A stretch of 5,349 nucleotides of DNA from JAMXLO01 sp035511435 (GCA_035511435.1 DATKFJ010000333.1:1-5349); one strand, 5' to 3'. Positions 1 through 4,664 are shown, counted from the stretch's first letter. Notes: a model not told the origin generated them from the sequence alone. Numbers and translations: made by a program.

Positions 1-43
1 CGCACCGCAGCAGATCACCGAAGAGGTGAAGGCGGCGGAGTAG
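1..43 (+). CDS. rpoC: C-terminal tail of a gene entering from the left, probably RNA polymerase beta' subunit
   Basis: Only the last 13 codons are present, read from base 2 and ending in TAG at 41-43; the peptide is APQQITEEVKAAE. A tail this short cannot identify a family. The call rests on context: the window ends with rpsL-rpsG, and in proteobacteria the gene upstream of rpsL is normally rpoC, whose alphaproteobacterial C-terminus often ends in a variable acidic/alanine-rich tail like this. The terminator 24 bases downstream supports this being the end of a transcription unit and supports this frame over the other two. The frame and stop are seen; the identity is inferred. Confidence 0.55.
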   Translation, partial: APQQITEEVKAAE

Positions 44-67
44 CGGCTGGCTTGTCGGTTTGAATGG

Positions 68-105
68 AAGGCCGGCGGCACGCGAGTGCCGCCGGCCTTT
101 TGTTT
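68..105 (+). terminator. Rho-independent terminator after the probable rpoC
   Basis: A perfect 14-bp stem (68-81 with 86-99) is closed by a 4-base loop, GCGA, and runs into the T-rich tract TTTTGTTT at 98-105. The 12 bp next to the loop are almost all G/C (GGCCGGCGGCAC and its complement). This is a textbook intrinsic terminator 24 bases after the upstream stop codon. It should end the upstream transcript before the toxin-antitoxin pair and so uncouple rpoC from rpsL. The A/T pairs at its base mean it may work partly on the opposite strand too, although no gene there needs it. Confidence 0.93.
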
Positions 106-115
106 GGGGCGCTCT

Positions 116-148
116 CTGTGCTATGACCACAGTAGTCACAGTGGGAGG
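116..148 (+). promoter_or_regulatory. Possible operator/promoter region and ribosome-binding site of the antitoxin-toxin pair
   Basis: The 48 bases between the terminator and the antitoxin start must hold the pair's promoter. CACAGT occurs twice, at 128-133 and 137-142, and CTGTG at 116-120 is an inverted half of the second copy. Direct and inverted short repeats of this kind are common where antitoxin dimers bind, but the match is short. A weak TTGTTT (100-105) and CTATGA (121-126) could be -35/-10 elements at 15-base spacing; this is poor. The Shine-Dalgarno GGGAGG at 143-148, 5 bases before the ATG, is clear. Only the ribosome-binding site is firm. Confidence 0.35.
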
Positions 149-153
149 CCGCG

Positions 154-396
154 ATGCATGAAATCCAGTTGCGCGATGCCAAGGCGACGCTGTCGGCGGT
201 CATCGACAAGGCCGCACACGGTGAACCCGTTATCATCACCCGCCACGGCAAGCCGACCGCGGTCATCATCGGCTTCCAGGAATGGCAGCGTCTGGCCGAT
301 GTGCCGTCATTTGGCAGGCTGCTCATGGCAGCACCGATTGAGCCTGGTGACCTGCCCGATCGGAGCCAGGCTGGTCTTCCGGATACCGAGTTGTGA
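154..396 (+). CDS. Type II antitoxin, Phd/YefM family
   Basis: This 80-residue protein has the Phd/YefM pattern: an N-terminal DNA-binding part with AKATLSAVIDKAAHGEPVIITRHGKPTAVII (about residues 9-39), where the conserved G-E-P and T-R-H-G-K-P-x-A-V positions are all present. The C-terminal part (about 49-80) ends in an acidic, proline-containing segment typical of the region that wraps the toxin. The family neutralises a partner toxin by direct binding and represses its own operon, alone or with the toxin. The start at 154 is set by GGGAGG 5 bases upstream. Its stop codon overlaps the next gene's GTG by 4 bases, so the two are almost certainly translationally coupled. Its partner is a PIN-domain protein, a common pairing. 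Length is normal and nothing looks broken. Confidence 0.92.
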   Translation: MHEIQLRDAKATLSAVIDKAAHGEPVIITRHGKPTAVIIGFQEWQRLADVPSFGRLLMAAPIEPGDLPDRSQAGLPDTEL

Positions 397-842
397 CTTC
401 TTACCTGGTGGACACGAACGTCATTTCGGCTGGTTCGCCAGGCCGTGCGAGTGCCCAGGCATCGCCGCTGGTCGCATGGATGGTCAGGCACACCAACAGC
501 CTGTTCCTCTCGGTCGTCACGATCGCCGAGATCGAGGACGGGATCGCGAAGGCCCGACGCTCGGGCGCCGATCGGAAGGCGGGTGGCTTGGCAGATTGGC
601 TGGAAACGGTGCTGCACCTTTACGCCAGCCGGATTCTGGTCCTCGACATCGCGACTGCTCGTCTTGTCGGCGCTCTGTCTGACCGAGCGCGCGGGCAGGG
701 TCATGCGCCAGGATTTCCAGATTTGGTCATTGCGGCGACTGCGCAATTGCACGGCCTGACGATCCTGACGCGCAATCTTCGCCACTTCGCACCGTTGGAA
801 GTGGCTGTGCATGATCCATTCGCCAGCGTGCCGATGTCGTGA
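393..842 (+). CDS. vapC: Type II toxin, VapC-type PIN-domain ribonuclease
   Basis: This 149-residue protein has the PIN-domain acidic site: Asp7 in the opening L-V-D-T-N-V motif, Glu46 in T-I-A-E-I-E-D-G-I, Asp110 in F-P-D-L-V-I-A-A-T-A, and Asn128 in L-T-R-N. These are the residues that hold Mg2+/Mn2+ in VapC/FitB-like nucleases, which cut specific RNAs (tRNA or rRNA in studied members) when freed from antitoxin. The target cannot be read from sequence. It starts with GTG at 393, overlapping the antitoxin stop as GTGA; a rarer start plus coupling would keep toxin below antitoxin. The site is intact, so the toxin should be active. No T-tract terminator is visible after it. Confidence 0.93.
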   Translation: MTSYLVDTNVISAGSPGRASAQASPLVAWMVRHTNSLFLSVVTIAEIEDGIAKARRSGADRKAGGLADWLETVLHLYASRILVLDIATARLVGALSDRARGQGHAPGFPDLVIAATAQLHGLTILTRNLRHFAPLEVAVHDPFASVPMS

Positions 843-991
843 ATCGACGTCGGCATTTGCGGCTGAGCGCTTCAAATGGATGCACTGCCGTGGCACAAGT
901 GGACGATGGGTAGTGCGTCAGTTTGGAAATCACGATAACTGGTGGGTCACAAGAACCATGAGCGACCAAACCCCCCACGCCCACGCCGCAT

Positions 992-1007
992 AACCGAGAA
1001 ATCGGTT
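992..1007. repeat. Small hairpin in the gap between the vapC-type toxin and VOC genes
   Basis: AACCGA (992-997) and TCGGTT (1002-1007) form a perfect 6-bp stem with a GAAA tetraloop, a GNRA-type stable loop. It ends 9 bases before the VOC gene's Shine-Dalgarno. The surrounding 843-1031 gap (189 bases) holds no gene I can support; an 11-codon ATG frame at 958-993 has no recognisable product. The hairpin could be a leader structure for the VOC mRNA, but it is short and may be chance. Confidence 0.4.
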
Positions 1008-1031
1008 GCCTGCTATGAAGGACGCTGAACG

Positions 1032-1478
1032 ATGAGTAGCCCAGGTACCACATCCGGCTTCCATCACGTCGCGATCCGCGCGGTGGATTTCGACGCGACC
1101 GTGCGTTTCTACACTGAAGGACTGGGCTTCAAAGTCCATTACGGGTTCTCGGTGCCCGGTCGGATCGACCGCGCCGCGTTTCTGGATGCGGGCGATGGCC
1201 GCTACGTCGAAGTGTTCGGGCAAGGTTCTACGGTGCAGGCCGAGGGCCGTCGGCGCCGTCCCGACGAAGAGCAGACCGAAGGCGCACTGCTGCATTTCTG
1301 CCTGCGGGTCGCCGATGTGGCAGCGTCCTACCGACGCGCACTGGCGGCCGGGGCCATTTCGCGCATCGAGCCACGCATCGCCAAGCTGGGCGGCGAACCG
1401 CCGGCAGAAGTTCATATTGCATTTGTCACGGGACCGAACGGTGAGGTCATCGAATTTCTGAAAAGCGAGCAACTCTAG
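1032..1478 (+). CDS. VOC-superfamily protein (glyoxalase/bleomycin-resistance/dioxygenase fold)
   Basis: This 148-residue protein is a single-subunit VOC protein with two beta-alpha-beta-beta-beta halves. The first half opens FHHVAIRAVDFDATVRFY and the second LLHFCLRVADVAASYRRAL. The four positions that usually bind the divalent metal are present: His12, Glu60 (R-Y-V-E-V-F), His88 and Glu141 (G-E-V-I-E-F-L). The usual G-P-N-G turn precedes the last ligand. Such proteins act as lyases, isomerases, dioxygenases or drug-binding proteins in the cytoplasm; the substrate cannot be told here. GAAGGA at 1017-1022 is the Shine-Dalgarno, 9 bases from the ATG. It stands alone, 189 bases after the toxin and convergent with the transporter gene. 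A fosfomycin- or bleomycin-resistance role is possible but unsupported. Confidence 0.88.
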   Translation: MSSPGTTSGFHHVAIRAVDFDATVRFYTEGLGFKVHYGFSVPGRIDRAAFLDAGDGRYVEVFGQGSTVQAEGRRRRPDEEQTEGALLHFCLRVADVAASYRRALAAGAISRIEPRIAKLGGEPPAEVHIAFVTGPNGEVIEFLKSEQL

Positions 1479-1530
1479 CGGATCCTGCGGCGATCAATCA
1501 GGAGCGCGGGCACCCGTAGGCAGCATCGCC

Positions 1531-1716
1531 AAGAAAGCATTTAACGCAGATGTAAGAAGATGCACGCAGATACACGCAGATAGCCACAGGCGGAATGATC
1601 TGTGGGGGCATGTACTCGGCAAGCTGCGCCCGGAAATCAAATGCATGATCCATGGCCTGCGAACCGCGCAGAACCATCTGCGTGCATCTTCTTACATCTG
1701 CGGCAAATGCTTTCTT
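1531..1716. repeat. Palindromic intergenic element with 41-base inverted ends made of ACGCAGAT-type repeats
   Basis: The arms 1531-1571 and 1676-1716 are reverse complements over 41 bases with only two adjacent mismatches (AA at 1543-1544 against the complement of GC). They enclose 104 bases. Within the left arm and just beyond, CGCAGAT recurs at 1545, 1565 and 1575, with a decayed copy AGAAGAT at 1555, giving a 10-base period. The right arm has ATCTGCG at 1676 and 1696 with decayed ATCTTCT at 1686. A smaller inverted pair, CCACAG (1584-1589) and CTGTGG (1600-1605), lies inside. No target-site duplication or transposase is visible. Arrays of this motif occur between genes in many unrelated bacteria. 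It may be a REP/MITE-like element or a bidirectional terminator between the two convergent genes; the function is unknown. Confidence 0.85.
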
Positions 1717-1755
1717 ATCTCGCAGCACCATCAGTTTCTCAGCGTGGGCCGAGAC

Positions 1756-1779
1756 GGCGCGCGATCGCGATCGCGCGCC
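1756..1779. repeat. Perfect 24-base palindrome containing two overlapping GCGATCGC octamers
   Basis: Bases 1756-1767 (GGCGCGCGATCG) are exactly complementary to 1768-1779. Inside are two overlapping GCGATCGC octamers at 1761-1768 and 1767-1774, and GCGCGC at each side. It lies 16 bases past the transporter gene's stop codon, so as RNA it could fold into a stem of about 10 bp at the end of that transcript; no T-tract follows on the minus strand. It could therefore be a weak terminator or processing signal, or a DNA-level site. GCGATCGC is the HIP1 octamer overrepresented in cyanobacteria; that link is only a resemblance. Confidence 0.8.
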
Positions 1780-1795
1780 TCGCGTCGCTGCTTGA

Positions 1796-2794
1796 TCAGC
1801 GTGACGAAAGCGCGGGCGTGGTCGCCGGCGCTGCCGCACCCGCCCCGTACCGCCGTGCCAGTGCCGCGCAGGCCATGAGCTGGATCTGATGGAACAGCAT
1901 CAGCGGCAGCACGACCAGGCCAAGTGACTGGCCGGCGAACAGCACGCTGGCCATTGGCAGGCCGCTGGCAAGGCTTTTCTTGGAGCCGCAAAACACGATG
2001 GTGATTTCATCGGCGCGGGTGAAGCCGAACAGCCGGCTGATCCCGGTGGTCGCCAGCAGCACTGCGGCGAGCAAGGCGGCGTCCAGCAGCAGCAGCGACA
2101 GCAGTTGGCGGGCATCGAGCTGGTGCCAGATGCCGTGCGTCACGCCCTCGCTGAAGGCGACATAGACCACCAGCAGGATCGATCCGCGATCGACCAGGCT
2201 GGTGACGCGCTTGTTGCGGGCGACCCAGTCGCCGATCCACGGCCGGGCGAGCTGGCCGGCGGCGAACGGCAGCAGCAATTGCAGCACGATGTCGGCCACG
2301 CCGCGGGCGGAAAAGACGTTCTGGGTGCGGAGCAGCAGGCCGGCCAGCAGCGGCGTCAGGGCGATGCCGAACAGGTTGGACGCGGTGGCCGCGCACAGCG
2401 CCGCCGGCACATTGCCGCGGGCGATCGAGGTGAAGGCGATCGAGGACTGCACGGTGGACGGCAGCACGCACAGCATCAGCACGCCGCCCCATAGCGCCGG
2501 GGTCAGCAGGTTGGGCGCCAGCGCGCGGGCGGTCAGGCCGATTGCGGGGAACAGCAGGAAGGTGCTGGCCAGGACGACGGCATGCAGCCGCCAATGCCTG
2601 GCACCTGCCAGCGCTGCCTGGGGTGCCAGCCGGGCGCCTTGCAGGAAGAACATCAGAGCGATCACCGCGATGGTGGCTCCGCCTGCGATCGCGGTGCCGC
2701 GGCCGTAAACCGGGAGAGCCGAGGCCAGCGCGACCATGCCCAGGATGGCGACGATGTAGGGGTCGATGCTCAGGCGTGACAGCAGGGTCTTCAT
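1796..2794 (-). CDS. YfeH-like transporter, SBF/bile acid:sodium symporter superfamily
   Basis: This 332-residue, very hydrophobic protein has about ten membrane segments. Signature stretches match the SBF-like group containing E. coli YfeH: I-A-L-M-F-F-L-Q-G near 45-53, LPSTVQSSIAFTSIARGN at 111-128 with a crossover-like polar helix, S-N-L-F-G-I at 139-144, and FCGSKKSLASGLPMA at 268-282. YfeH is also about 330 residues. Family members are inner-membrane, usually cation-coupled carriers of organic anions; the cargo is not predictable here. The ATG at 2794 follows a weak AAGG about 9 bases upstream. The frame continues open upstream, but that stretch overlaps the LysR gene and lacks membrane character. 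The gene is transcribed away from the regulator at 2910, which probably controls it. Confidence 0.9.
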   Translation of the reverse strand: MKTLLSRLSIDPYIVAILGMVALASALPVYGRGTAIAGGATIAVIALMFFLQGARLAPQAALAGARHWRLHAVVLASTFLLFPAIGLTARALAPNLLTPALWGGVLMLCVLPSTVQSSIAFTSIARGNVPAALCAATASNLFGIALTPLLAGLLLRTQNVFSARGVADIVLQLLLPFAAGQLARPWIGDWVARNKRVTSLVDRGSILLVVYVAFSEGVTHGIWHQLDARQLLSLLLLDAALLAAVLLATTGISRLFGFTRADEITIVFCGSKKSLASGLPMASVLFAGQSLGLVVLPLMLFHQIQLMACAALARRYGAGAAAPATTPALSSR

Positions 2795-2849
2795 GGGGAC
2801 CGGCCTTGCTCGGGTTGCCGTGGCTCGGAATATCCGCCGGCGGTGGTCA

Positions 2850-2878
2850 TTGTGAAGCATGGTTGTCACGCTTATTGT
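2850..2878 (+). promoter_or_regulatory. Tentative promoter of the LysR-type regulator
   Basis: TTGTGA at 2850-2855 and TATTGT at 2873-2878 are separated by 17 bases and each match four of six sigma-70 consensus positions. A start near 2885 would leave a leader of about 25 bases before the ATG at 2910. The 115-base gap must also hold the minus-strand transporter promoter, which I could not place. An alternative -35, TTGTCA at 2863-2868, fits a -10 less well. Confidence 0.3.
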
Positions 2879-2897
2879 TATCATGAATTGTGGTAAC
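2877..2897. promoter_or_regulatory. Dyad in the divergent intergenic region, candidate LysR-type regulator site
   Basis: GTTATCA (2877-2883) and TGGTAAC (2891-2897) are inverted repeats matching at six of seven pairs, with a 7-base spacer. The dyad lies between the diverging transporter and regulator genes, ending one base before the GGGGA Shine-Dalgarno of the regulator (2898-2902). LysR-type regulators bind interrupted dyads between divergent genes and usually repress their own gene. The dyad does not match the classic T-N11-A box at its centre, so the assignment is a proposal based on place and symmetry. Confidence 0.45.
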
Positions 2898-2909
2898 GGG
2901 GATTGCGCC

Positions 2910-3788
2910 ATGCTCGATCCGGTATTGCTTGAGAGCTTCCTCGCGGTGTCCCAGACGCGCAATTTCAGCGAGGCGGGGCGGCGGCTTGGCCTGCGGCAGA
3001 CCACCGTCAGCCAGCACATCCGCAAGCTGGAGCAGGAAGCCGGGCGGCGGCTGTTCGTGCGCGACACGCATTCCGTGGTGCCCACGGCGGATGGCGAGGC
3101 GATGGAGGGTTTCGCCCGCGCGATCCTGGAGGCCGGCGAGCGGGCGCGGCGCCACTTCGCCGGCTCGCAGTTGCGCGGGCGGGTGCGGTTCGGCGCATCG
3201 GAGGATTTCGTCACCTCGCGCCTGCCGGAGCTGCTGCGCGAGTTCGTTGGGCTGCATCCGCTGGTGGACCTGGAACTGACGGTCGATCTCAGCGCCACGC
3301 TGTACCAGATGCTGGATGCCGGCGATCTGGACGTGGTGCTGTGCAAGCGCCGGGCGGGTGACGATCGGGGGCGGCTGGTCTGGCGCGACCGGCTGGCGTG
3401 GATCGGCACCGAGGCGACCCGCATCGACCCCGGCCAGCCGCTGCCGCTGATCCTGTACACGCCGCCCAGCATCACGCGGAGCGTGGCACTGGAAAGCCTG
3501 GAACGTGCTGGCCGGCCGTGGCGCATCGTCTGTTCCAGCGGCAGCCTGAGTGGGCTGCGTGCCGCGGCACTGGCCGGACTGGGGGTGACCGTGCATGCGC
3601 GCGGCCTGATGCCGGAGGGGTTGTCGGAGATGCCGGCGGCCTATCGGCTGCCCGATCTGGGGGACGTGGAGTTCGTGGTGCTGGGCGCCTCTCGGCAGGA
3701 CCGTGGGCCGGCGGCGGAATTGGCGGCGGCGATTCTGGCCAATGGCGATCGGCTGCAGCGGCGGATCGTGACGGGCGGAGGGGCCTGA
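2910..3788 (+). CDS. LysR-type transcriptional regulator, likely controlling the divergent transporter
   Basis: This 292-residue protein has the LysR plan: an N-terminal winged helix-turn-helix (about residues 3-62) with FLAVSQTRNFSEAGRRLGLRQTTVSQHIRKLE, then a linker helix and an effector-binding domain beginning LRGRVRFGASEDF near 88-100. The recognition helix (T-T-V-S-Q-H-I-R-K-L-E) is well conserved, and the G-x-S-E-D-F opening resembles the LrhA branch. The ATG at 2910 has GGGGA 7 bases upstream and begins MLDPVLLESF, the normal family start; the frame stays open to an ATG at 2859, but that would bury the dyad in the gene. Divergence from a YfeH-like gene parallels enterobacterial yfeR-yfeH, where YfeR regulates yfeH. 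The effector is unknown. Confidence 0.93.
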   Translation: MLDPVLLESFLAVSQTRNFSEAGRRLGLRQTTVSQHIRKLEQEAGRRLFVRDTHSVVPTADGEAMEGFARAILEAGERARRHFAGSQLRGRVRFGASEDFVTSRLPELLREFVGLHPLVDLELTVDLSATLYQMLDAGDLDVVLCKRRAGDDRGRLVWRDRLAWIGTEATRIDPGQPLPLILYTPPSITRSVALESLERAGRPWRIVCSSGSLSGLRAAALAGLGVTVHARGLMPEGLSEMPAAYRLPDLGDVEFVVLGASRQDRGPAAELAAAILANGDRLQRRIVTGGGA

Positions 3789-3795
3789 CAAAGAA

Positions 3796-3827
3796 ATGGA
3801 CTTGCCCCGGCGGGTTTGGTTCACTAG
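3796..3827 (+). repeat. Partial copy of the rpsL promoter motif upstream of mazEF-like pair
   Basis: Bases 3796-3810 match 4478-4492 at 14 of 15 positions, including an exact 12-mer GACTTGCCCCGG. Both copies are followed by CACTAG, at 3822-3827 and 4499-4504, with 5 more bases between the motifs in this copy. The other copy is the rpsL promoter. Here TGGACT and TAGTTA would be 22 bases apart, too far for a normal sigma-70 promoter, so this looks like a decayed or interrupted duplicate. The two copies bracket the toxin-antitoxin pair. Confidence 0.55.
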
Positions 3828-3828
3828 T

Positions 3829-3850
3829 TAATAGTTGCGCGCAACTATTA
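3829..3850. promoter_or_regulatory. Perfect 22-base palindrome, probable operator of the MazE/MazF-like pair
   Basis: TAATAGTTGCG at 3829-3839 is exactly complementary to 3840-3850. The palindrome ends at the AGGGA ribosome-binding site (3850-3854) of the antitoxin gene. It is A/T-rich at both ends, unlike the surrounding DNA, so it may also contain the -10 element. Type II antitoxins autoregulate by binding palindromes overlapping their promoter, which is the simplest reading. As RNA it could also hide the ribosome-binding site. Confidence 0.75.
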
Positions 3851-3862
3851 GGGATAACACCG

Positions 3863-4087
3863 ATGCCGCGGCCCGCGAAGCAGGATGGGCTCGATAAGTT
3901 CCGACGCCTGCGCGCCAATCGGAAGGCGCGCGGCATGAAGCTCGTGCGCATCTGGGTACCGGATCCCCAGGCCCCGGGATTTGCCGAAGAGGCACGCCGT
4001 CAAGCTGCCTTGCTCCGGGGCGCTCCAGAGGAGCAGGAGGCGCTCGACTTCATTGAAGCTGTGATGGATACCGATGGCTGGACATGA
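3863..4087 (+). CDS. MazE-like antitoxin, DUF3018 family
   Basis: This 74-residue protein has the DUF3018 signature: a basic N-terminus followed by RLRANRKARGMKLVRIWVPD (about 15-34), then P-Q-A-P-G-F-A-E-E-A-R-R-Q (35-47) and an acidic C-terminus ending D-T-D-G-W-T. DUF3018 proteins are annotated as MazE-type antitoxins and usually sit directly before a MazF/PemK toxin, as here. The basic N-terminal part probably binds the operator and the acidic tail the toxin; this division is inferred. The ATG at 3863 follows AGGGA at 3850-3854 by 8 bases. A longer open frame runs upstream through the LysR gene, but that part is an out-of-frame reading of it. The stop overlaps the toxin start as ATGA, indicating coupling. 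Confidence 0.9.
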   Translation: MPRPAKQDGLDKFRRLRANRKARGMKLVRIWVPDPQAPGFAEEARRQAALLRGAPEEQEALDFIEAVMDTDGWT

Positions 4088-4410
4088 GGCGAGGCGATAT
4101 CGTCACTGTATCGGTCCCGGGCGACTACGGAAAACCTCGGCCGGCGGTGGTGATACAGTCGGACCGACTTGATGATACCGACAGCGTGCTCCTGTGTCTT
4201 CTGACCACGATGGAGCGGGATGCCTCGTTCTACCGCATTGCGGTGGACGCCATGCTGTTGACCGGCCTGCACAGAGCCTCGCAGATCATGGTGGACAAGA
4301 TCGTGACTGTGAAACGCGAGAAGTGCGGTGGAGCAGTCGGGCGATTGGACCAGCCGACAATGCTGGCGTTGAACCGCACGCTGGCACTGGTACTCGGGAT
4401 TGCCGACTGA
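4084..4410 (+). CDS. Type II toxin, MazF/PemK-family mRNA endoribonuclease
   Basis: This 108-residue protein is the usual MazF size. It opens MRRGDIVTVSVPGDYGKPRPAVVIQSD, with the family's R-G-D-I start and K-P-R-P-A-V-V-I-Q strand (residues 17-25), and has the conserved later segment SQIMVDKIVTV at 66-76, in which Ser66, Asp71 and Lys72 match the common PemK pattern. The family forms dimers that cut single-stranded RNA at short sequences; the cut site cannot be predicted. No metal is needed in studied members. The start overlaps the antitoxin stop by 4 bases. The gene ends 69 bases before the rpsL promoter -35, and no terminator with a T-tract is visible between, so read-through into rpsL is possible. 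Confidence 0.93.
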   Translation: MRRGDIVTVSVPGDYGKPRPAVVIQSDRLDDTDSVLLCLLTTMERDASFYRIAVDAMLLTGLHRASQIMVDKIVTVKREKCGGAVGRLDQPTMLALNRTLALVLGIAD

Positions 4411-4479
4411 AGCGTAAGAGGCCGATTCTTCAGTAGGCGAGGCACGTCGGTTGGTGGGGAAAACCTGGCTGACCGATAT

Positions 4480-4507
4480 TGACTTGCCCCGGACCCGCCA
4501 CTAGGTT
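4480..4507 (+). promoter_or_regulatory. Predicted promoter of the rpsL-rpsG operon
   Basis: TTGACT at 4480-4485 matches five of six -35 positions, and TAGGTT at 4502-4507 lies 16 bases on. TTGACN with a TAGGTT-like -10 followed by C-rich DNA is a pattern I associate with alphaproteobacterial stable-RNA and ribosomal-protein promoters. Transcription would begin near 4514, giving a leader of about 200 bases before rpsL. Having its own promoter fits with rpoC ending at a terminator far upstream. Confidence 0.65.
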
Positions 4508-4600
4508 CCGCCCCCTCTGGCCGACCCACAAGTGTTTATCGGGCGGCCGTCGTTTGCAGGCTAAAGTCGCGTGCGGCGCCGCCTCCGGACTGACCGGCGG

Positions 4601-4664
4601 GCCCAGGCCGTGGGCTTTAAGACCCCGCAGGGTGGGATGTCCCAGCCGGCGGGCTTCGCCTGTC
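4601..4664 (+). promoter_or_regulatory. Hairpins in the long rpsL mRNA leader
   Basis: The region 4508-4716 has no gene. It contains a 5-bp stem, GCCCA (4601-4605) with TGGGC (4611-4615), followed by TTTAA; a 4-bp stem TGGG (4633-4636) with CCCA (4641-4644); and a 7-bp stem, GGCGGGC (4648-4654) with GCCTGTC (4658-4664), closed by UUC or CUUCG and including two G-U pairs. GCGGCGCCGC at 4573-4582 is a self-complementary 10-mer. None is a clear terminator. They may form a regulated leader, but no known r-protein binding site is recognised. Confidence 0.4.

Noticed and set aside
15..896. 293-codon open frame on the minus strand across the first toxin-antitoxin pair
   Set aside because: It covers the terminator and both overlapping plus-strand genes in antisense, has low-complexity composition and no family resemblance.
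811..993. 60-codon plus-strand frame after the first toxin gene
   Set aside because: It starts inside the toxin gene in another frame, has no ribosome-binding site or recognisable content.
1545..1581. CGCAGAT repeats as a CRISPR array
   Set aside because: Units are only 7-8 bases at a 10-base period with no unique spacers, and the right arm is inverted rather than a direct continuation.
1756..1795. Standard rho-independent terminator for the transporter gene
   Set aside because: The palindrome can form a stem, but no T-rich tract follows in the direction of transcription, so only a weak or unconventional terminator could be claimed.
2859..2909. Upstream ATG at 2859 as LysR start
   Set aside because: It would add 17 residues not seen in the family and place the dyad inside the gene; the ATG at 2910 has a good ribosome-binding site.
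2795..3526. N-terminal extension of the transporter frame beyond the ATG at 2794
   Set aside because: The extra part overlaps the LysR gene in antisense, is Arg/Ser/Pro-rich and not membrane-like. The 332-residue form matches YfeH-type length.
2847..3824. 325-codon open frame on the minus strand opposite the LysR gene
   Set aside because: It is antisense to a clear LysR-family protein, rich in Arg/Pro/Gln/His with no recognisable domain, as expected from the complement of GC-rich coding DNA.
3398..3862. Extended frame making a 229-residue MazE-like protein
   Set aside because: The extension is an alternate reading of the LysR gene and of the operator palindrome; the antitoxin start at 3863 has its own ribosome-binding site and normal family length.
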